Shown here piece after piece: positions 10,258-22,143 of a stretch of 64,000 nucleotides of DNA (within the stretch, counting starts at the first letter, position 1; each line of letters starts with the position of its first letter). The translations under genes were made by a program, and so were the position numbers. Source of the DNA: Lineus longissimus. Lineage: Eukaryota; Nemertea; Pilidiophora; Heteronemertea; Lineidae. The notes under the pieces were generated by a model. That model saw only the letters and a program-made list of their open reading frames with translations, was not told the origin of the DNA and did no database searches. The DNA is taken from contig NC_088308.1 of NCBI RefSeq assembly GCF_910592395.1, forward strand, positions 11,983,001 to 12,047,000, given 5' to 3'.

Positions 10258-10860
10258 AAACACTTGACCTTATGACCTTTGCTGACCTAGCTAACCATTT
10301 AATGTGCATATTGCTATAATGAACACATGCAGAACATCACTACAAACATTTTGAGTGGTCATATGATCTATTTTGACAATTTGTTGAGAAGTTATCCTTG
10401 TTATGGTTTTCCCTTTCGAAAACGCGTCAAAAAACGGTATTTTGAAAAACCGTCTCAAATAGTTTTTCACTGACACCAAACCACAATAGTTTGGGAAAGT
10501 TTTACATGTCTAAGATGTTAAGCCGATCACTTACCTGTAATAACAACCTTGAAAATTTACCAAAAGAATTTCTTTATCCTTCAGTACTGTTTTCTGTAGG
10601 GGTTGCCAGATTTTAAGCATGACCTAAATTTCGTGACCTTTTGACCTGTTGACCTAGTTATTGATCTCATTTGCATATATTAATTTTTTTCATGTAGGAG
10701 TCACCAAACCACACATTTTGAGTGGTCATATGATATTTTATGACTATTGGTTGAATAGTTATGGTCAATATAGTTTCCCCTACCCCAAAACAGGATTACC
10801 GAAATGGTGAGTGCCTCGTCATGATCAAGGGGTGATAACCACCAAAAAGCTACTCGATAT
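10258..10860 (-). repeat. Right terminal inverted repeat of the outer Academ-like element
   Basis: Reverse complement of 1-525, ending ctactcgatat. It carries the subterminal motifs in mirrored order and two copies of the CATATGACCACTCAAAATG-type motif (near 10350 and 10710), because it keeps the ~100 bases deleted on the left. The 144 bases between the transposase stop and this repeat are a short 3' tail without other features. Confidence 0.9.
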
Positions 10861-10946
10861 AAAAGTCTATCACATCAATTCATTAAATATAGACATATAG
10901 CAATTAGAAAATCAGCATGAGGCTTTGTCCCTCTGACTGACACCAA

Positions 10947-13561
10947 TTGGCCCTCCAAGCTCATGGACTACTAGAGCAATTAGAACTCAATGAAACGGAC
11001 TACCTAAATGCCATACGCTCTTCCATACGAACTGGTTCAGATGTCTTCCTGAAACGCAACTGCTGTGATATTTTCACCAATGATTACAATGAGAACCTTC
11101 TGAAAGTACACCAAGCCAACATGGATGTTTCATTCATACTTGATGAATACGCATGCGTGGCGTACATTCTAGGATATTTAACCAAAGGAGAGAGTGGTCT
11201 CAGTCGCTTGCTTGAACAGATCGATTCAGAAAGTCAAACATTCGGCCTGTCCCCTGACAAGAAACTTAAAAAATTCAGTCGCGCCTTAGATAATACTCGA
11301 GAAGTTTCCAGGCCAGAGGCCATTTATCGCATGCTGGGGTTAGTTATGTGTTACAGCACAAGAACTCATAAGTTTGTTAATGTGTCCAAGCCAAACATGC
11401 GTGATGGCTTGCTTCGACCTAACATTGACACTTTGGATCCAGATGCAAACCCATTCTTCAACAGCATCATTGACTACTACAGCAACAGACCAAATTCCTT
11501 GGAATCGATTTCATTGGCCGAGTTTGCACGTGACTACAATATTCACAACACAACAACAGCACAAGATGAGCAAGATATATTCTTGATTGATGAGGACGAC
11601 GCTAGCCATGAAACAGGAAAAGCCATTCAACTAAAGAACAACAAAGGCACAGTTAAACGCAGAAGAAGGGCTGCCATAATTCGCTATTATCTCAATAAAA
11701 ACAATGAAGAGGATATCATGCGCAGTCTGCTGTTACTATTCATCCCATTTCGTGATGAACACGCCGAAATACACGACAATCCACAACACTCTATAGAAGA
11801 TCTCTTCAACAAACACAATGCTGCCATTGAAATGATGCGCCGACAGTTTGAACCAAATCGTGAAATGCTCATTAAGATCACTGACGCCATAGACAATTAT
11901 GGCGCCAACTTTGAAGATGATGATGATTGTCTTGATGCTGATGCAGCCGATGCCAACCAAAATGAAGAAACCACTTCTAAAAAAGATTTAAATGATTTCA
12001 TTCAAAAGGCATCAAACAATGTTCAACCTCCAGGGTACAATGTTCAGAACAAGCAAGCAGTTTGTGATAAAATTCGCAACCTCAACACTGACCAAAGGAT
12101 TATTTTCAATGACATCATTGAACGCTTGGCAACATCTCATTCTAAACACAGGAAGCCTTTTTATCTCTATATTGGTGAACGTGCTGGTACCGGTAAGACA
12201 TACCTGATGAAAGTCCTCATTGAAGCAGCAAAAGTCCTCCTCATGAAATCAGGAGATGATCTAAACAAAGACTCGATTTTGGTGATGTCCCCTACTGCCA
12301 CGGCTGCCAAGTTGATTGGAGGTCACACCATCGAGAGCACAATGGGCATGTATCGAAATGATGACACTGAAGTGATTGAAACATTCTCCAACAATCATAC
12401 CCTGGCCACAAAATATAGCCAAGTCGGTTTACTTTGCATCGATGAGGTGTCCATGTTGGGGTGTCGTAAATTCCATAACATTCATGTCCAGTGCGAAGAA
12501 ATATTTGGCCGTTCACCTAAGCCTTTTGGAAACATACCGGTGCTGTGTACAGGAGACTTCTTTCAGCTTCCACCAGTAGGTGATTCATGGATCTTTAACA
12601 ACTTCCGTCGCAACAGTGTGGTGTTGCATTTACCGCCCAAAATAAGTGGAAACAGTATTTCAAAGTGTACACTTTAAATCAAAAAATGCGATCAATCAGC
12701 GATCCCGACTTCTCTGCCTTGTGTGATCGTATTGGATTGGGACCTTCCTCACTCACAGACAATGATGCAATATGCCTGCAGAACCGCGTTCAAACATGTC
12801 CAGATGAAGACAATAATGATGAATATAAACATGGCCGCCTTGCAATTATTGTTATCAGTAACAAAGTCCGTGAAAACATCAACAACATGAAACTAAACAT
12901 TATCGAAAGTCAATCGACTGTTTTCATGGCTGATGACAAGGCAGTCAACGTTGATCGCTTTGACAAGTTTGCATTGCTAGACCTCCCATACACAAAAACC
13001 GGTCACCTACCATCACAGCTTGAATTGAAAGTGGACTGCCTAGTAATGTTAACAGTGAACATGAACAAAGTGGATGGCCTGACAAATGACACCAGAGGAT
13101 ATGTCGTCAACATTGATGAAGAAAACAAAATCATTTGGGTACAATTTCGCATATAGGCAAACGGTCGACTGCACAAGCCAAGGCCAAACATCCCCTCACA
13201 TACCAACCAGGATGTGTCCCCATTACTCAAATGCGCGCAACGTTCAAATTCAATAGCAAGAGCGCGCTACACAACATCAAAATTCAACGGAAGCAATTCC
13301 CCCTCATTCTTGCATAGGCAATTACAAGCCACAAGGCACAAGGTCTAACACTCAATCAAGTGATCACTCAATTTGATGACAACAACTCCACATCTGCCTC
13401 ACGAAAAGCACCTCCAGGAAGTTTCTACGTTGCAATTACGCATGTCAAGACTTCAGAAAGTGTATTCCTTGCCTCATTCAACAAATCACAAATGGTTGTC
13501 ACTGACAGAAATATTAAGAATGAACTGGATGATCAAGAAGCAACCAGATCCCATACCATAA
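10947..13561 (+). pseudogene. Helentron PIF1-type helicase, frameshifted
   Basis: 10947-12677 begins in the Rep/helicase linker (ANMDVSFILDEYACVAYILG, then GYLTKGESGLSRLLEQI). It continues with Walker A GERAGTGKT (about 12175), Walker B LLCIDEVSML (12431) and GDFFQLPPV (12553). The frame shifts near 12660 into 12665-13156 and again near 13150. A stop at about 13316 sits where families have Trp in the block RKQFPLILA-stop-AITSHKAQG. The last motif, FYVAITHVKT, lies in the frame starting at 13360. At least two frameshifts and two stops make it a pseudogene. The helicase would unwind DNA during rolling-circle transposition. Confidence 0.82.
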
Positions 13562-13569
13562 GCATATTC

Positions 13570-14278
13570 TATTTGCACAACAACATCTTCCAGCACGGTG
13601 ACAATGTTGCAGCGAATGAACTCAAAGTTGTTTATTTGAACATCAATGGTTTATTGCATGCAGGACATATCAAAGATTTTAATGCTGATTTCAATCTTCG
13701 CCATGCTGACATCGTATGCCTTGCTGAAACAAAGTTGTCGACCAGTATCCATTCACGTGACATTATCATTCCAAACTTCACCAAAATTTCACGTATTGAC
13801 TTCAGCGACAACACCATGGGTATGATGATTTTGAAACGAAACGACAGCTCAACAGCGTCTCAAATCTTGTCAGCTACAAATTTGGTTGACCACCGGACAC
13901 AGCTCATTACATGCCAACTCAATGGAACAACATTTGCCTTTTTGTATATTCACCCTGCTCAAGCGTCGACTGCATTAGATCACATTCAACCAAACATTGC
14001 TTAAAGTGACATCCTCATTGGTCGATTTGAACATCGACACGAAGAAAATGACTGGGCTAAAAAAGCTGGACAATTTTTGCAAGTCCCAATCAAAGATAAT
14101 TGCACTGGATGCCTTTACTCGCGATGCAGCTCAACTCGATCATGTACTCCTACCAGCACAATTTCCAAACCTTTTCTACACAGTTGCATTCAAAAATTTC
14201 TATTCTGACCATGCAGCAATCTCCCTCCGATTTGACACGCAAGCTCGTTCAATGAAAGATATAACCCCTCAAGAATAG
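13570..14278 (+). pseudogene. Helentron endonuclease (EEP-type) domain, broken
   Basis: LKVVYLNINGLLHAGHI and ADIVCLAETKLS match the N- and E-containing motifs of AP-endonuclease-like (EEP) domains of the non-LTR retrotransposon type. This continues from the helicase in the frame that closes at 14004. The rest continues in other frames: DILIGRFEHRHE corresponds to the usual GDFN block with D and N lost, and at 13997-14278 the SDHAAISLRF block keeps the catalytic SDH. The domain follows the helicase directly, as in Helentrons. It is inactive through frameshifts and the altered GDFN motif. Confidence 0.75.
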
Positions 14279-14427
14279 TATCATACTCCCAAATCATATC
14301 TTTCACTGACTTCCTTGCTTTTCAGTCTTTGCATTTCTCAGGCCACTCTGTAACAGTCCAGAAGACGTCACCTACAACCCAAGGTTTAGCATTTTGAAGG
14401 TTCATAGAATTTGCAATTGGTAATTCA

Positions 14428-15464
14428 ATGCTCAAATTCACTGTCCTTTCTTTTGCCAGCTCAACACCTCAAAAGCCGACTGATGTGGTAGGCTACATTC
14501 AGGACCTCACTGAAGTAAAGACGTCAGCCAAAGGAGCGAAGTATTTCAACGCAAAACTACAAACCGGCTCATCGACATATCGTCGCATCGTCTGCTTCTC
14601 CCCAGAGAAACATGAGAACCTGGAAAATCTTGGGTCATCGAAGAAACCTGTGCGTGTATTGAATTTTGCAGCCGACAAAAAGGACACAACCAATGATGCA
14701 CTCATGTGCTACGATGCCGCCTCCTTTACTGAAACGGCCGCATCATTTTCCTACTGCACTGAAGACACAACACCTCCACCAGTTAGCACCATTCAACACA
14801 TTAAAACTCTTCAATCCAACACACCTGTCAGCACCGAAGTTTGCATTACACATGAATTCCCCACTGAACAAGTTACAACACGATACAAAAAAACCATCAC
14901 CAAAAAAACATTCACTGCAGCAGATGCCACTGGCTCCATCACACTCACTGCATGGGAGACAAACATACCAAAGATAATTCTGAACAAATCATATCGGATT
15001 TTGGGGGGGGGAAAATTGACTTGTTTCAGGGCAAACAAATCAATACAAGTTCACTAACACAATTTCATCTCATTGCAGATATTCAAAACGCATCACTAAC
15101 ACCCACTCAGACAACTCTAGATGGCGAAATTGTTGGGGCAGAATTGACCCCTTATCACCGCTGCCCACTGTGCAAAAAAACGTTACCTGACCCCTCTCTT
15201 TTGCTTGTCAAATTTTGCCACTGCCCCACTTGTGGCATGAAATTCAAATCCGTCAATGCATCCACAGTTTTCGCCGCCAAATTACACATACAGACCACCC
15301 CCTCAGACATTAAAATATGCACTTGCTCGCATGAGCCACTCAAACACATTCTGGACACAATCATAACTGCAGACATTGAAATCATTGAGGAATTCCTCCT
15401 TGATTTGGGGACATTAACATTCACGATCAACGATGACAACCATATCCTACAGATCCAATATTAA
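14428..15464 (+). pseudogene. Helentron RPA70-like single-strand DNA-binding protein, one frameshift
   Basis: The first frame (14428-15057) has an OB-fold-like start (PTDVVGYIQDLTEVKTSAKG, then YFNAKLQTGSSTYRRIVCFS) and a second OB-like segment (SITLTAWETNIPKIILNKSY). At the eight-G run 15003-15010 the reading moves into the frame ending at 15464, which carries CPLCKKTL...CHCPTCGMKFK, a four-Cys zinc ribbon of the type in the C-terminal OB fold of RPA70. Helitrons of several lineages carry RPA-like genes, thought to coat single-stranded intermediates. The homopolymer shift may be a real lesion or a sequencing error. Confidence 0.7.
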
Positions 15465-15535
15465 CACGCTCTCAAAACACTCTCATCCTAACACACACTT
15501 TACAACATTTCATCAACTTCCTACATACATCACAA

Positions 15536-16310
15536 CTTGTGCCTGAAGTACAACACTTGTTGTCGGTTGCAGGCCATGTTGTAATAGAAGCCATCTTATA
15601 GTCATCCCAACATTCAAAATGAACTCCCCCCACAGATCTTCATCATCACAACTTTTTCCTGAAGTACAACACTTGTTGTCGGTAGCAGGACCAGATGTGA
15701 TGGCTGACATTACTTTTCTCAACGTCTACTTCAAAATGAACTCCCCCCACAAATCTTCATCATCACAACTTTTTCCTGAAGTACAACACTTGTTGTCGGT
15801 TGCAGGACCAGATGTGATGGCTGACATTACTTTTCTCAACGTCTGCTTCAAAATGAACTCCCTCCACAAATCTTCATCATCACAGCTTTTTTCCTGAAGT
15901 ACAACACTTGTTGTCGGTTGCAGGACCAGATGTGATGGCTGACATTACTTTTCTCAACGTCTACTTCAAAATGAACTCCCCCCACAGATCTTCATCATCA
16001 CAACTTTTTCCTGAAGTACAACACTTGTTGTCGGTTGCAGGACCAGATGTGATGGCTGACACTACTTTTCTCAACGTCTACTTCAAAATGAACTCCCTCC
16101 ACAAATCTTCATCATCACAACTTTTTCCTGAAGTACAACACTTGTTGTCGGTTGCAGGACCAGATGTGATGGCTGACATTACTTTTCTCAACGTCTACTT
16201 CAAAATGAACTCCCCCCACAGATCTTCATCATCACAACTTTTTCCTGAAGTACAACACTTGTTGTCGGTTGCAGGACCAGATGTGATGGCTGACATTACT
16301 TTTGGCTGAT
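15536..16310 (+). repeat. 117-bp minisatellite, about seven units
   Basis: The anchor gaagtacaac recurs at 15545, 15661, 15778, 15896, 16013, 16130 and 16247, giving steps of 116, 117, 118, 117, 117 and 117. The first unit is diverged, the others nearly identical; the 118 step is an extra T. 117 is divisible by three, so one frame stays open across units (39 residues each, containing VQHLLSVAGPDVMADITF). There is no other evidence that it is translated. Confidence 0.95.
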
Positions 16311-18177
16311 AAACATATTCCTTACATTTGTGGCATCACTGTTGAAAAACGTACCGGTGTCCATACATTGGACTCATGTCTGCACCTTGCATTCCTTACA
16401 TTTGTGCCATTACTGTTGAATATACTGTGTACACACTATTTAGCCAGTCTGAATACAAGCCTTTTGTACTGGCGCCCTTAGACCGGCTTAATAGCATCTA
16501 CACAGTATGTTTTCCTGCGTCCATGCACTGTACTTATGTCAGCACCTTGTACACTATATCATTCGGTGTTTGAATTAGACTTAATGCAAATTTGTATTCT
16601 GTGCATTTACCACAGGATTCAATACTCCTAAAAATTGTAGCTTTAGTTGATAGAATTGCTTTCCTGGCTCCATGCCATTTTACTTATGTCTGCACCTTGT
16701 ATACTTCTGTAGTTGAATTAGTCTTGATACGACTTCATAATCTGTGACTGCGTATTTCACACTGGATTAAAATACTCCCACGTTTGTAACATTGCTGCTG
16801 AATTAACCTTGAGTGACACTGATATATATATTGCGTGCATTTACAACTAGATTTTTTTCTACTTGTTACATTTGTGGCATTACTGTTTGTAGGATTGCGA
16901 GTTGTTCCCAGCCGTGGCAAGTTCAAAAATGCGTCAACCATTCGAATCGATATACCAAAGACGAAAACGAACTCTGAGGTAGACTACGACGAAATGACGT
17001 AATGACGATTTACTGAAAGAATACAAATAGCAAAAATCATAGATATACAAATTTGTACAAGAACTTACACAAGTACCATACTAGTACATGCACGAACAAG
17101 ATGTCTCTGCAGTGGTCACAACCAACTCGACCCAGCTTAAAGAACAGCCAATGTTTACTAGGAACCCTACCATAAGCCTTAATTGGCCAACCTACTAGTA
17201 TTCCAAAGATATGAACCCCACAAAACCCTGGTTGTGACATTGTCCTCAAGCTGAGACCACGTGCAGTGACACCCTTCCCGTATACATCAACACGCCTGAC
17301 GTGTGGCACCATCTGCGCGAAGGACGGCGAACTAAACGTCCTCGCTCCTACTGTAAAACCTGCCCAAATCTCCCTGAATGAGAAACGGGACAGTTCCAAC
17401 GCTTCACAATACGTAACATGGGATAGCTTGGCTCTCAAATAAGCCCATAGACACACGAAAGTGACAATGATAAGTACAAATATAGACGGACAACACCCGG
17501 ACTCCTCAACCATGTGCGAAACTCCGCGATGGGCGCAGCCATCTTGGTTCAGGCCAAGTGACAAATAACCGTCACCCAAACGCTCTATTTACATGGATTA
17601 ATTATCATAACATAAGTCACAAAGTAGCCCATTTTGGCCGAAGGATTGTCCTGCATAAACCTACCGAATCTTTATCCCAATGGCCCTAAACTACATGGGT
17701 AAACAACCACAATCTTACAGCGAGAATCGAAAATATTCTCCTCGAAAAAGCTAATTTGACGTAAGACCCAAACGAGGTTCGACTTTGTTAAAGGGCTAGT
17801 GGCCCCTACACTGTTGATAGAATTTGATTGTCTGCATCCATTGTATGACTTTACAGTGTATGCTCTTGGAATTGTAGTAGAATTCGACTTAAAACAGATT
17901 TATCTTCTGTAACTTTAACACTTGATTAAAATACTCATAACATTTGTAGCCTTACTGTTGATAAAAATGTTTCATTGTGTGCATCCATTGTATGACTTTA
18001 CAATGCATGCTTTTGCAGTCGAATTTAAAGTCATGATACAGATTTATATTCTGTGCATTTAACATTTGATTAAAATACTCGTTACATTTGTGGCATTACT
18101 GTTGATAAAAATGCTTTATTGAGTCCATGCATTGTAATTGTATGCTTCTGTAGTTAATTGTATGCTTCTGTAGTTAG
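16311..18177 (+). repeat. Diverged tandem repeats around TTACATTTGTGGCATTACTG
   Basis: Units of roughly 120-140 bases share a word like ttacatttgtggcattactg (about 16322, 16394, 16865, 17938, 18083), followed by gttgataaaaatg, ccatgcattgta and cttctgtagttgaa. They are much more diverged than the 117-bp array next to them. They are interrupted by the insertion at 16888-17809. No gene is supported. Confidence 0.7.
16888..17809. mobile_element. Unclassified ~920-bp insertion within the diverged tandem repeats
   Basis: The repeat unit breaks after actgtt at 16882-16887 and resumes with actgtt at 17810-17815, a likely 6-bp target duplication. The insert ends tGTAGG and CCTAC form only a five-base inverted match. 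A minus-strand frame (17037-17579, 180 codons) has no recognisable domain and is not called as a gene. Confidence 0.5.
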
Positions 18178-19121
18178 CAAGGAGGATACCGCGGTGACGT
18201 CACGGCTTTTCCAAGATGGCGCTGCATATTGTAAACAAACTCGATCCACGGCCAAGGGAAAATCAAGTCATCAAAAAAGTTAGATTTTTCGCATCAAATC
18301 AGAGTTATTAGTACTTTTCTGCTATGAAATAAGTCTTCAGACAATAAGCTATCATTTGAATAATGAAAAGTGCTGTTTTGATGGGGAAAAATAGGGTTTT
18401 TTAAACCAAATAGCCGGGCACCGATCTTCCAAAATTAGCGATGGTTTCAAAACAGTCTCCCAGATATGGGGCAATCCCTTCATTATCATAATGGGATTTG
18501 GAGGCATGTTTACTGATTTTACAAGTTCGAGACCTGTAATACCTAAAACTCGCATAGATCCCCATAGATCCCCTCTATTTGTCGAGTTAGCGCCCCTGTA
18601 AGATCATGCATTTTCGGACACTAGTACGAAATCTTCCTGCGGATATCGCGGTTTCGGTGATGATTTAAGGAGAAATTGACTGTTCTTAGAGTTGCATGGG
18701 ACAGAAATGAGTTCATACTTCATGAATACATGAATATATTATGATATGGGCGGGCTTCTAAGTCAAAACAATAACAAACTCAACTGCATCTCTACTGTAT
18801 ATTGCGTAGTGCATTGCCTAGTGTATTTCGTAGTGTATTTTAGCGGAGACATTATTTCCGCACTTTGGCCACGCCAAACATCTTTTTTATTCGTGGAAGT
18901 TAATCTGCTCTGTAAATTTTATTTTACACAGGAAGAATCCATACTCGGTATTGCAATATTTCATGTCTATTGGTGTTTTTGTGTACAGGAGCGCACCAGA
19001 CAGTGAGACGTGGAGATGTGTTCAGTGCTGGTGCTGTCAGTAGACTGAATCTGATTGGCCATAGCGATCACTAATATGGGTCGGGATCACGTGATGTGAC
19101 GTCACCGCGGTATCCTCCTTG
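18178..19121. mobile_element. 944-bp non-autonomous TIR element with 26-bp TIRs and 9-bp TSD
   Basis: 18178-18203 and 19096-19121 are perfect 26-base inverted repeats starting CAAGGAGGATACCGCGG. They are flanked by the identical 9-mer tgtagttag at 18169-18177 and 19122-19130. No transposase is encoded. The nine-base duplication fits Mutator-like elements or, if one base is counted in the TIR, an 8-bp family such as hAT or P. The superfamily is undetermined. Confidence 0.88.
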
Positions 19122-19130
19122 TGTAGTTAG

Positions 19131-20520
19131 CTAGTGTTGATACAAACTTATATAAGTGGGACATACACTACATAGACTCCATGTTTGATTTGACGTTCTT
19201 TTGATGACATAACAAAATCCCCAAGTATATTTAGACACACGAATGCAACCCCAAGGTTTCCATTCAAAACAAGCCTGCTGACTAAAATGGAGGGCCAATT
19301 AAACCCCATTTTCTTTCCAACTCACAGTTTTTCATAAATCCAGTTGACCATGCCATATATATTGTATATTATTTTATAATGTGCAAAATGGTGTAAGTGC
19401 CATCCGTAATGATAGAACTTTTACATAAGAAGAAAAGACAAGCATTCTCTATGTAATGTAAATACCACTATTATGTGCAAGTAGGATTAGACATATTTTG
19501 TATTTGTTGAATTATTTTTGATACACATTTTATATTGTCAGCATTTATGAGTGATCACATCAATTAAATTAACTTTTAGCTCGCTTCCGAAAGCAGTTCC
19601 TCCAGCATAACATCTGCCCTTCATGGGCACAACACATTTCATAACTTCTGGACCAATTGAGTTGAATCCAGGTATACATCTACCCTTTTCTAATGACATC
19701 ATGAACATCAATACCGATGGAAAACGTTGAGCGAAATAAATGGTGAATACCTCTACAAAGATCATTGTTTAATCTCACACTACATGTGGTGTATAAGTAT
19801 AATGTAAACCATCAAATTTTTGCTACCACTTATGGGTCATGAAAACAAGATGCCATGCATGATGGCATTGTTGCCTTGTGTATCTTATAACAGCCATGCC
19901 CTCTATTTTTGTAACTTGTTTAATATGTTCTTATATCAATGTATATACATGTACCTATATGTAAACTGTGAGGCACAAATCTCAAAACTCAAATATTACC
20001 TCAGACATTTCATTGCACAAAATGACTATGCAACTGCTGAATTATTTGTGATCTCAATCATACATTGTCCACATTTATGATATATTTTTCGATAACTGCA
20101 CTTATTACTTTTAAGCACTATATCAGATGATTATAAATTAACGTTAAGTAGAAACCTTTTCTCAGAAAAACCTTTTTCATCATCAGGGTGAACCAGGTGC
20201 AGATTTAGGAATCATGCACAAAACTACTAAATCACAAACTATTATCACTGATGTTTTCTTGGGCAAAATTGCTAAGACAGCTGATAATTCTTGATTATTA
20301 TTTTATATTGTCTCAATTTATAAATAAGTTTTGGACAACTCCACATATTCCTCCATGTCCAAACACCGTCAAGCCTAGTCTTCATGATTGTCATTCCAGT
20401 GGACATGTACAAGCCAACATGCCTGTCCTTGTTGTCAATGACATTTTTCGTATTAACAGTAACCTCAATAATGTGACTTATTAAGAAATGATTTCCTCTA
20501 TATGTATATTATGAAATTGC
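19131..20520. other. Gene-free AT-rich stretch
   Basis: It contains short echoes of the preceding diverged repeats (for example at 19131-19200) and no coding region, RNA gene or clear element ends. Confidence 0.5.
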
Positions 20521-20524
20521 TTAA

Positions 20525-21253
20525 CCCTTTAGCTACTACGGATACTACAATTTTCTACCTGCTGCTCACTGAAGTTTTAAAGCCAAATCATGATTTTGAC
20601 TAGGTAAAGAACTTTTGAAAAAAGGGATACAAAAAGTTGTATTTCATGCACTACAAGTGTTATTTATTTGGTAGAATACATTCATATCTACACGATTTTA
20701 GGCAATTTTAGTTGAATTAACCCTCCACGAACCAGAATTAACCCACCATCTTCGAATCTAAAATTTCAGCACAAACACCTCTTTTTATGGATAGAAATGA
20801 CCAAAAATGTCAATGTATCACCACAGAATGTCATATATTGATGGGTTACTGGCAAAACATAACGATCTTCTACTAGTAACTTGCTATTTATGCACTTTTA
20901 CTGACTTTTTTTAGGTGATAAACACGCACAGTGTATAAGCATGTACATTTACATGTAAGACTACTGCAGTGACCAAGCGGTATCATGCATCGGCTTTCGG
21001 CCTATATTACGCCCTGTGATCGTACTTCATGAATGTCCACACCATCATATTCCAATTGTCCAGTCTCCTAACAATCTTTTGTTTTGGAAACGAGTTTTAA
21101 ATGAATTATAAGGTAGGCAACCATGTCCCCATGGTGTTATTAGTGAATTATGTGCATTGGTACAGGCGCAGTGGTAGATCTAAACAGGGGCGGCTACGGG
21201 CGGATCAGTGAGGAGCCGGGCGGGCGGCTACGGGCGGATCAGTAGCTAAAGGG
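20525..21253. mobile_element. piggyBac-like MITE, TTAA target duplication
   Basis: TTAA at 20521-20524 is followed by CCCTTTAGCTACT. The other end reads AGTAGCTAAAGGG, then TTAA at 21254-21257. TTAA duplications with CCCTTT-type ends are characteristic of piggyBac. The 729-bp body encodes nothing recognisable. Near the right end there are repeats of ggcggctacgggcggatca (21187-21240). Confidence 0.85.
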
Positions 21254-21257
21254 TTAA

Positions 21258-21845
21258 TATCACTATAATTTCGGACTACCGATACTTGCATGTACCTGCA
21301 ATTACTCTGCACATTAATGGAAAGCAATAAAGATGACATATTTATTGATCGATCAAATCTCTAGTCTTGTTTCATTGAATTGAATTATTCACATTACATT
21401 GACAGTACGGACTTCAGCTGGAGAGCAACTGATTGTCCATTGATGAGAAGATGTAATATTCAGATATTTTGCTGCTAAAGTCTTATCTGAATCTCATCAG
21501 TGACTCCCTCCAGCACTTTTTGAGCCTGATAATGATGCAATACTAGCATGCCACCCCTAACCTATTTCCAGAATGTTGGACACCATCTCCATTACAAATG
21601 TCAACTTTGGCCCAAGACGAGGACCATAACAACCAAATATGCTGGGTGGATGACAAGATAGGCGAAGTTTCGACCATGTAGTCTATATAATATAACAAGA
21701 ATAAATGTACACCACAAAAACTGCCAATGGTGACATTGATCAATTAGACTGCAGAAGCCTTATGATTTTGACATTGACATGTTTGAAAGACACTATCACA
21801 GCCATTCACCAAAGACTGCAGGAGCTTCATGATTAAGACACTGTC
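21258..21845. other. Gene-free stretch
   Basis: No coding region or element ends recognised. A short duplication (gactgcagaagcc / gactgcaggagc, with gacactgtcaca) occurs at about 21750-21870. Confidence 0.4.
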
Positions 21846-22143
21846 ACAACCATTCATCGAAGACACTGTCACATCCTAACCTGCCAACAACTATTAACTT
21901 CAGTCCTATGGCAGAGATAAAGTGGCTTGTCGTTTGAAGGTCTACCAGTGTTCCCCACAGCCCTTCTTCCACCATCGTGGCCTCAAGCCAGAATTTACGT
22001 CGCAAATCATGGTGCAGGGGACAGTCTTGTAGGTGTGCATCAGTGTTTGCGCAGCTGCTGCCTGGCGTGCATTGGCATTGTGATGTGCCTCTTACTCCAA
22101 TTCGCTTTAGGTGCCCACTCAGGCCACAGTGCAGTGAAGACAT
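21844..22143 (-). pseudogene. Non-LTR retrotransposon ORF2 C-terminal remnant
   Basis: About 99 minus-strand codons contain LHCGLSGHLKRIGVRGTSQC, then a C-x-C...H...CPLHHDLRRKFW arrangement. This is the Cys-His cluster found downstream of the reverse transcriptase in many non-LTR retrotransposons (C.C, then H, then CPL). The reverse transcriptase itself is not present upstream, so it is a short dead fragment. The clade cannot be assigned. Confidence 0.6.

Larger units (their letters stand above)
1..10860 (+). mobile_element. Large Academ-like DNA transposon with long TIRs
   Basis: The first ~525 bases recur in inverted orientation at 10258-10860, and between them lies one giant transposase-type protein (5445-10113). 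The protein order (Cys/His clusters, RNase H-like core, XPG/FEN-like nuclease, CXC cluster) fits the Academ superfamily, which is reported to carry an XPG-type nuclease; that assignment is inference. The inverted match begins at base 1 of the window, so the true left end and any target duplication may lie outside, and the right end could extend a little past 10860. A related element is nested at 771-5078. Confidence 0.8.
10861..16310 (+). mobile_element. Helentron-type (Helitron with endonuclease) remnant, Rep missing
   Basis: In order: PIF1-type helicase (10947-13561), endonuclease/exonuclease/phosphatase domain (13570-14278), RPA-like OB-fold protein (14428-15464), and a 117-bp minisatellite. 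A helicase fused to an endonuclease is the mark of Helentrons. The HUH Rep domain that should precede the helicase is not seen. The preserved part begins just after the right end of the outer Academ-like element, so Rep may lie beyond the left window edge, split off by that insertion. The 5' and 3' termini are not identified. Confidence 0.75.

Noticed and set aside
15619-16309. Open frames across the 117-bp minisatellite as a repeat protein gene
   Set aside because: The frame is open because the unit is a multiple of three; the extra T in one unit breaks it and no start or partner domain supports translation.
17037-17579. 180-codon minus-strand frame with a hydrophobic segment
   Set aside because: Lies inside an insertion of unknown type, has no recognisable domain and no splice or promoter context; frames of this length arise by chance.
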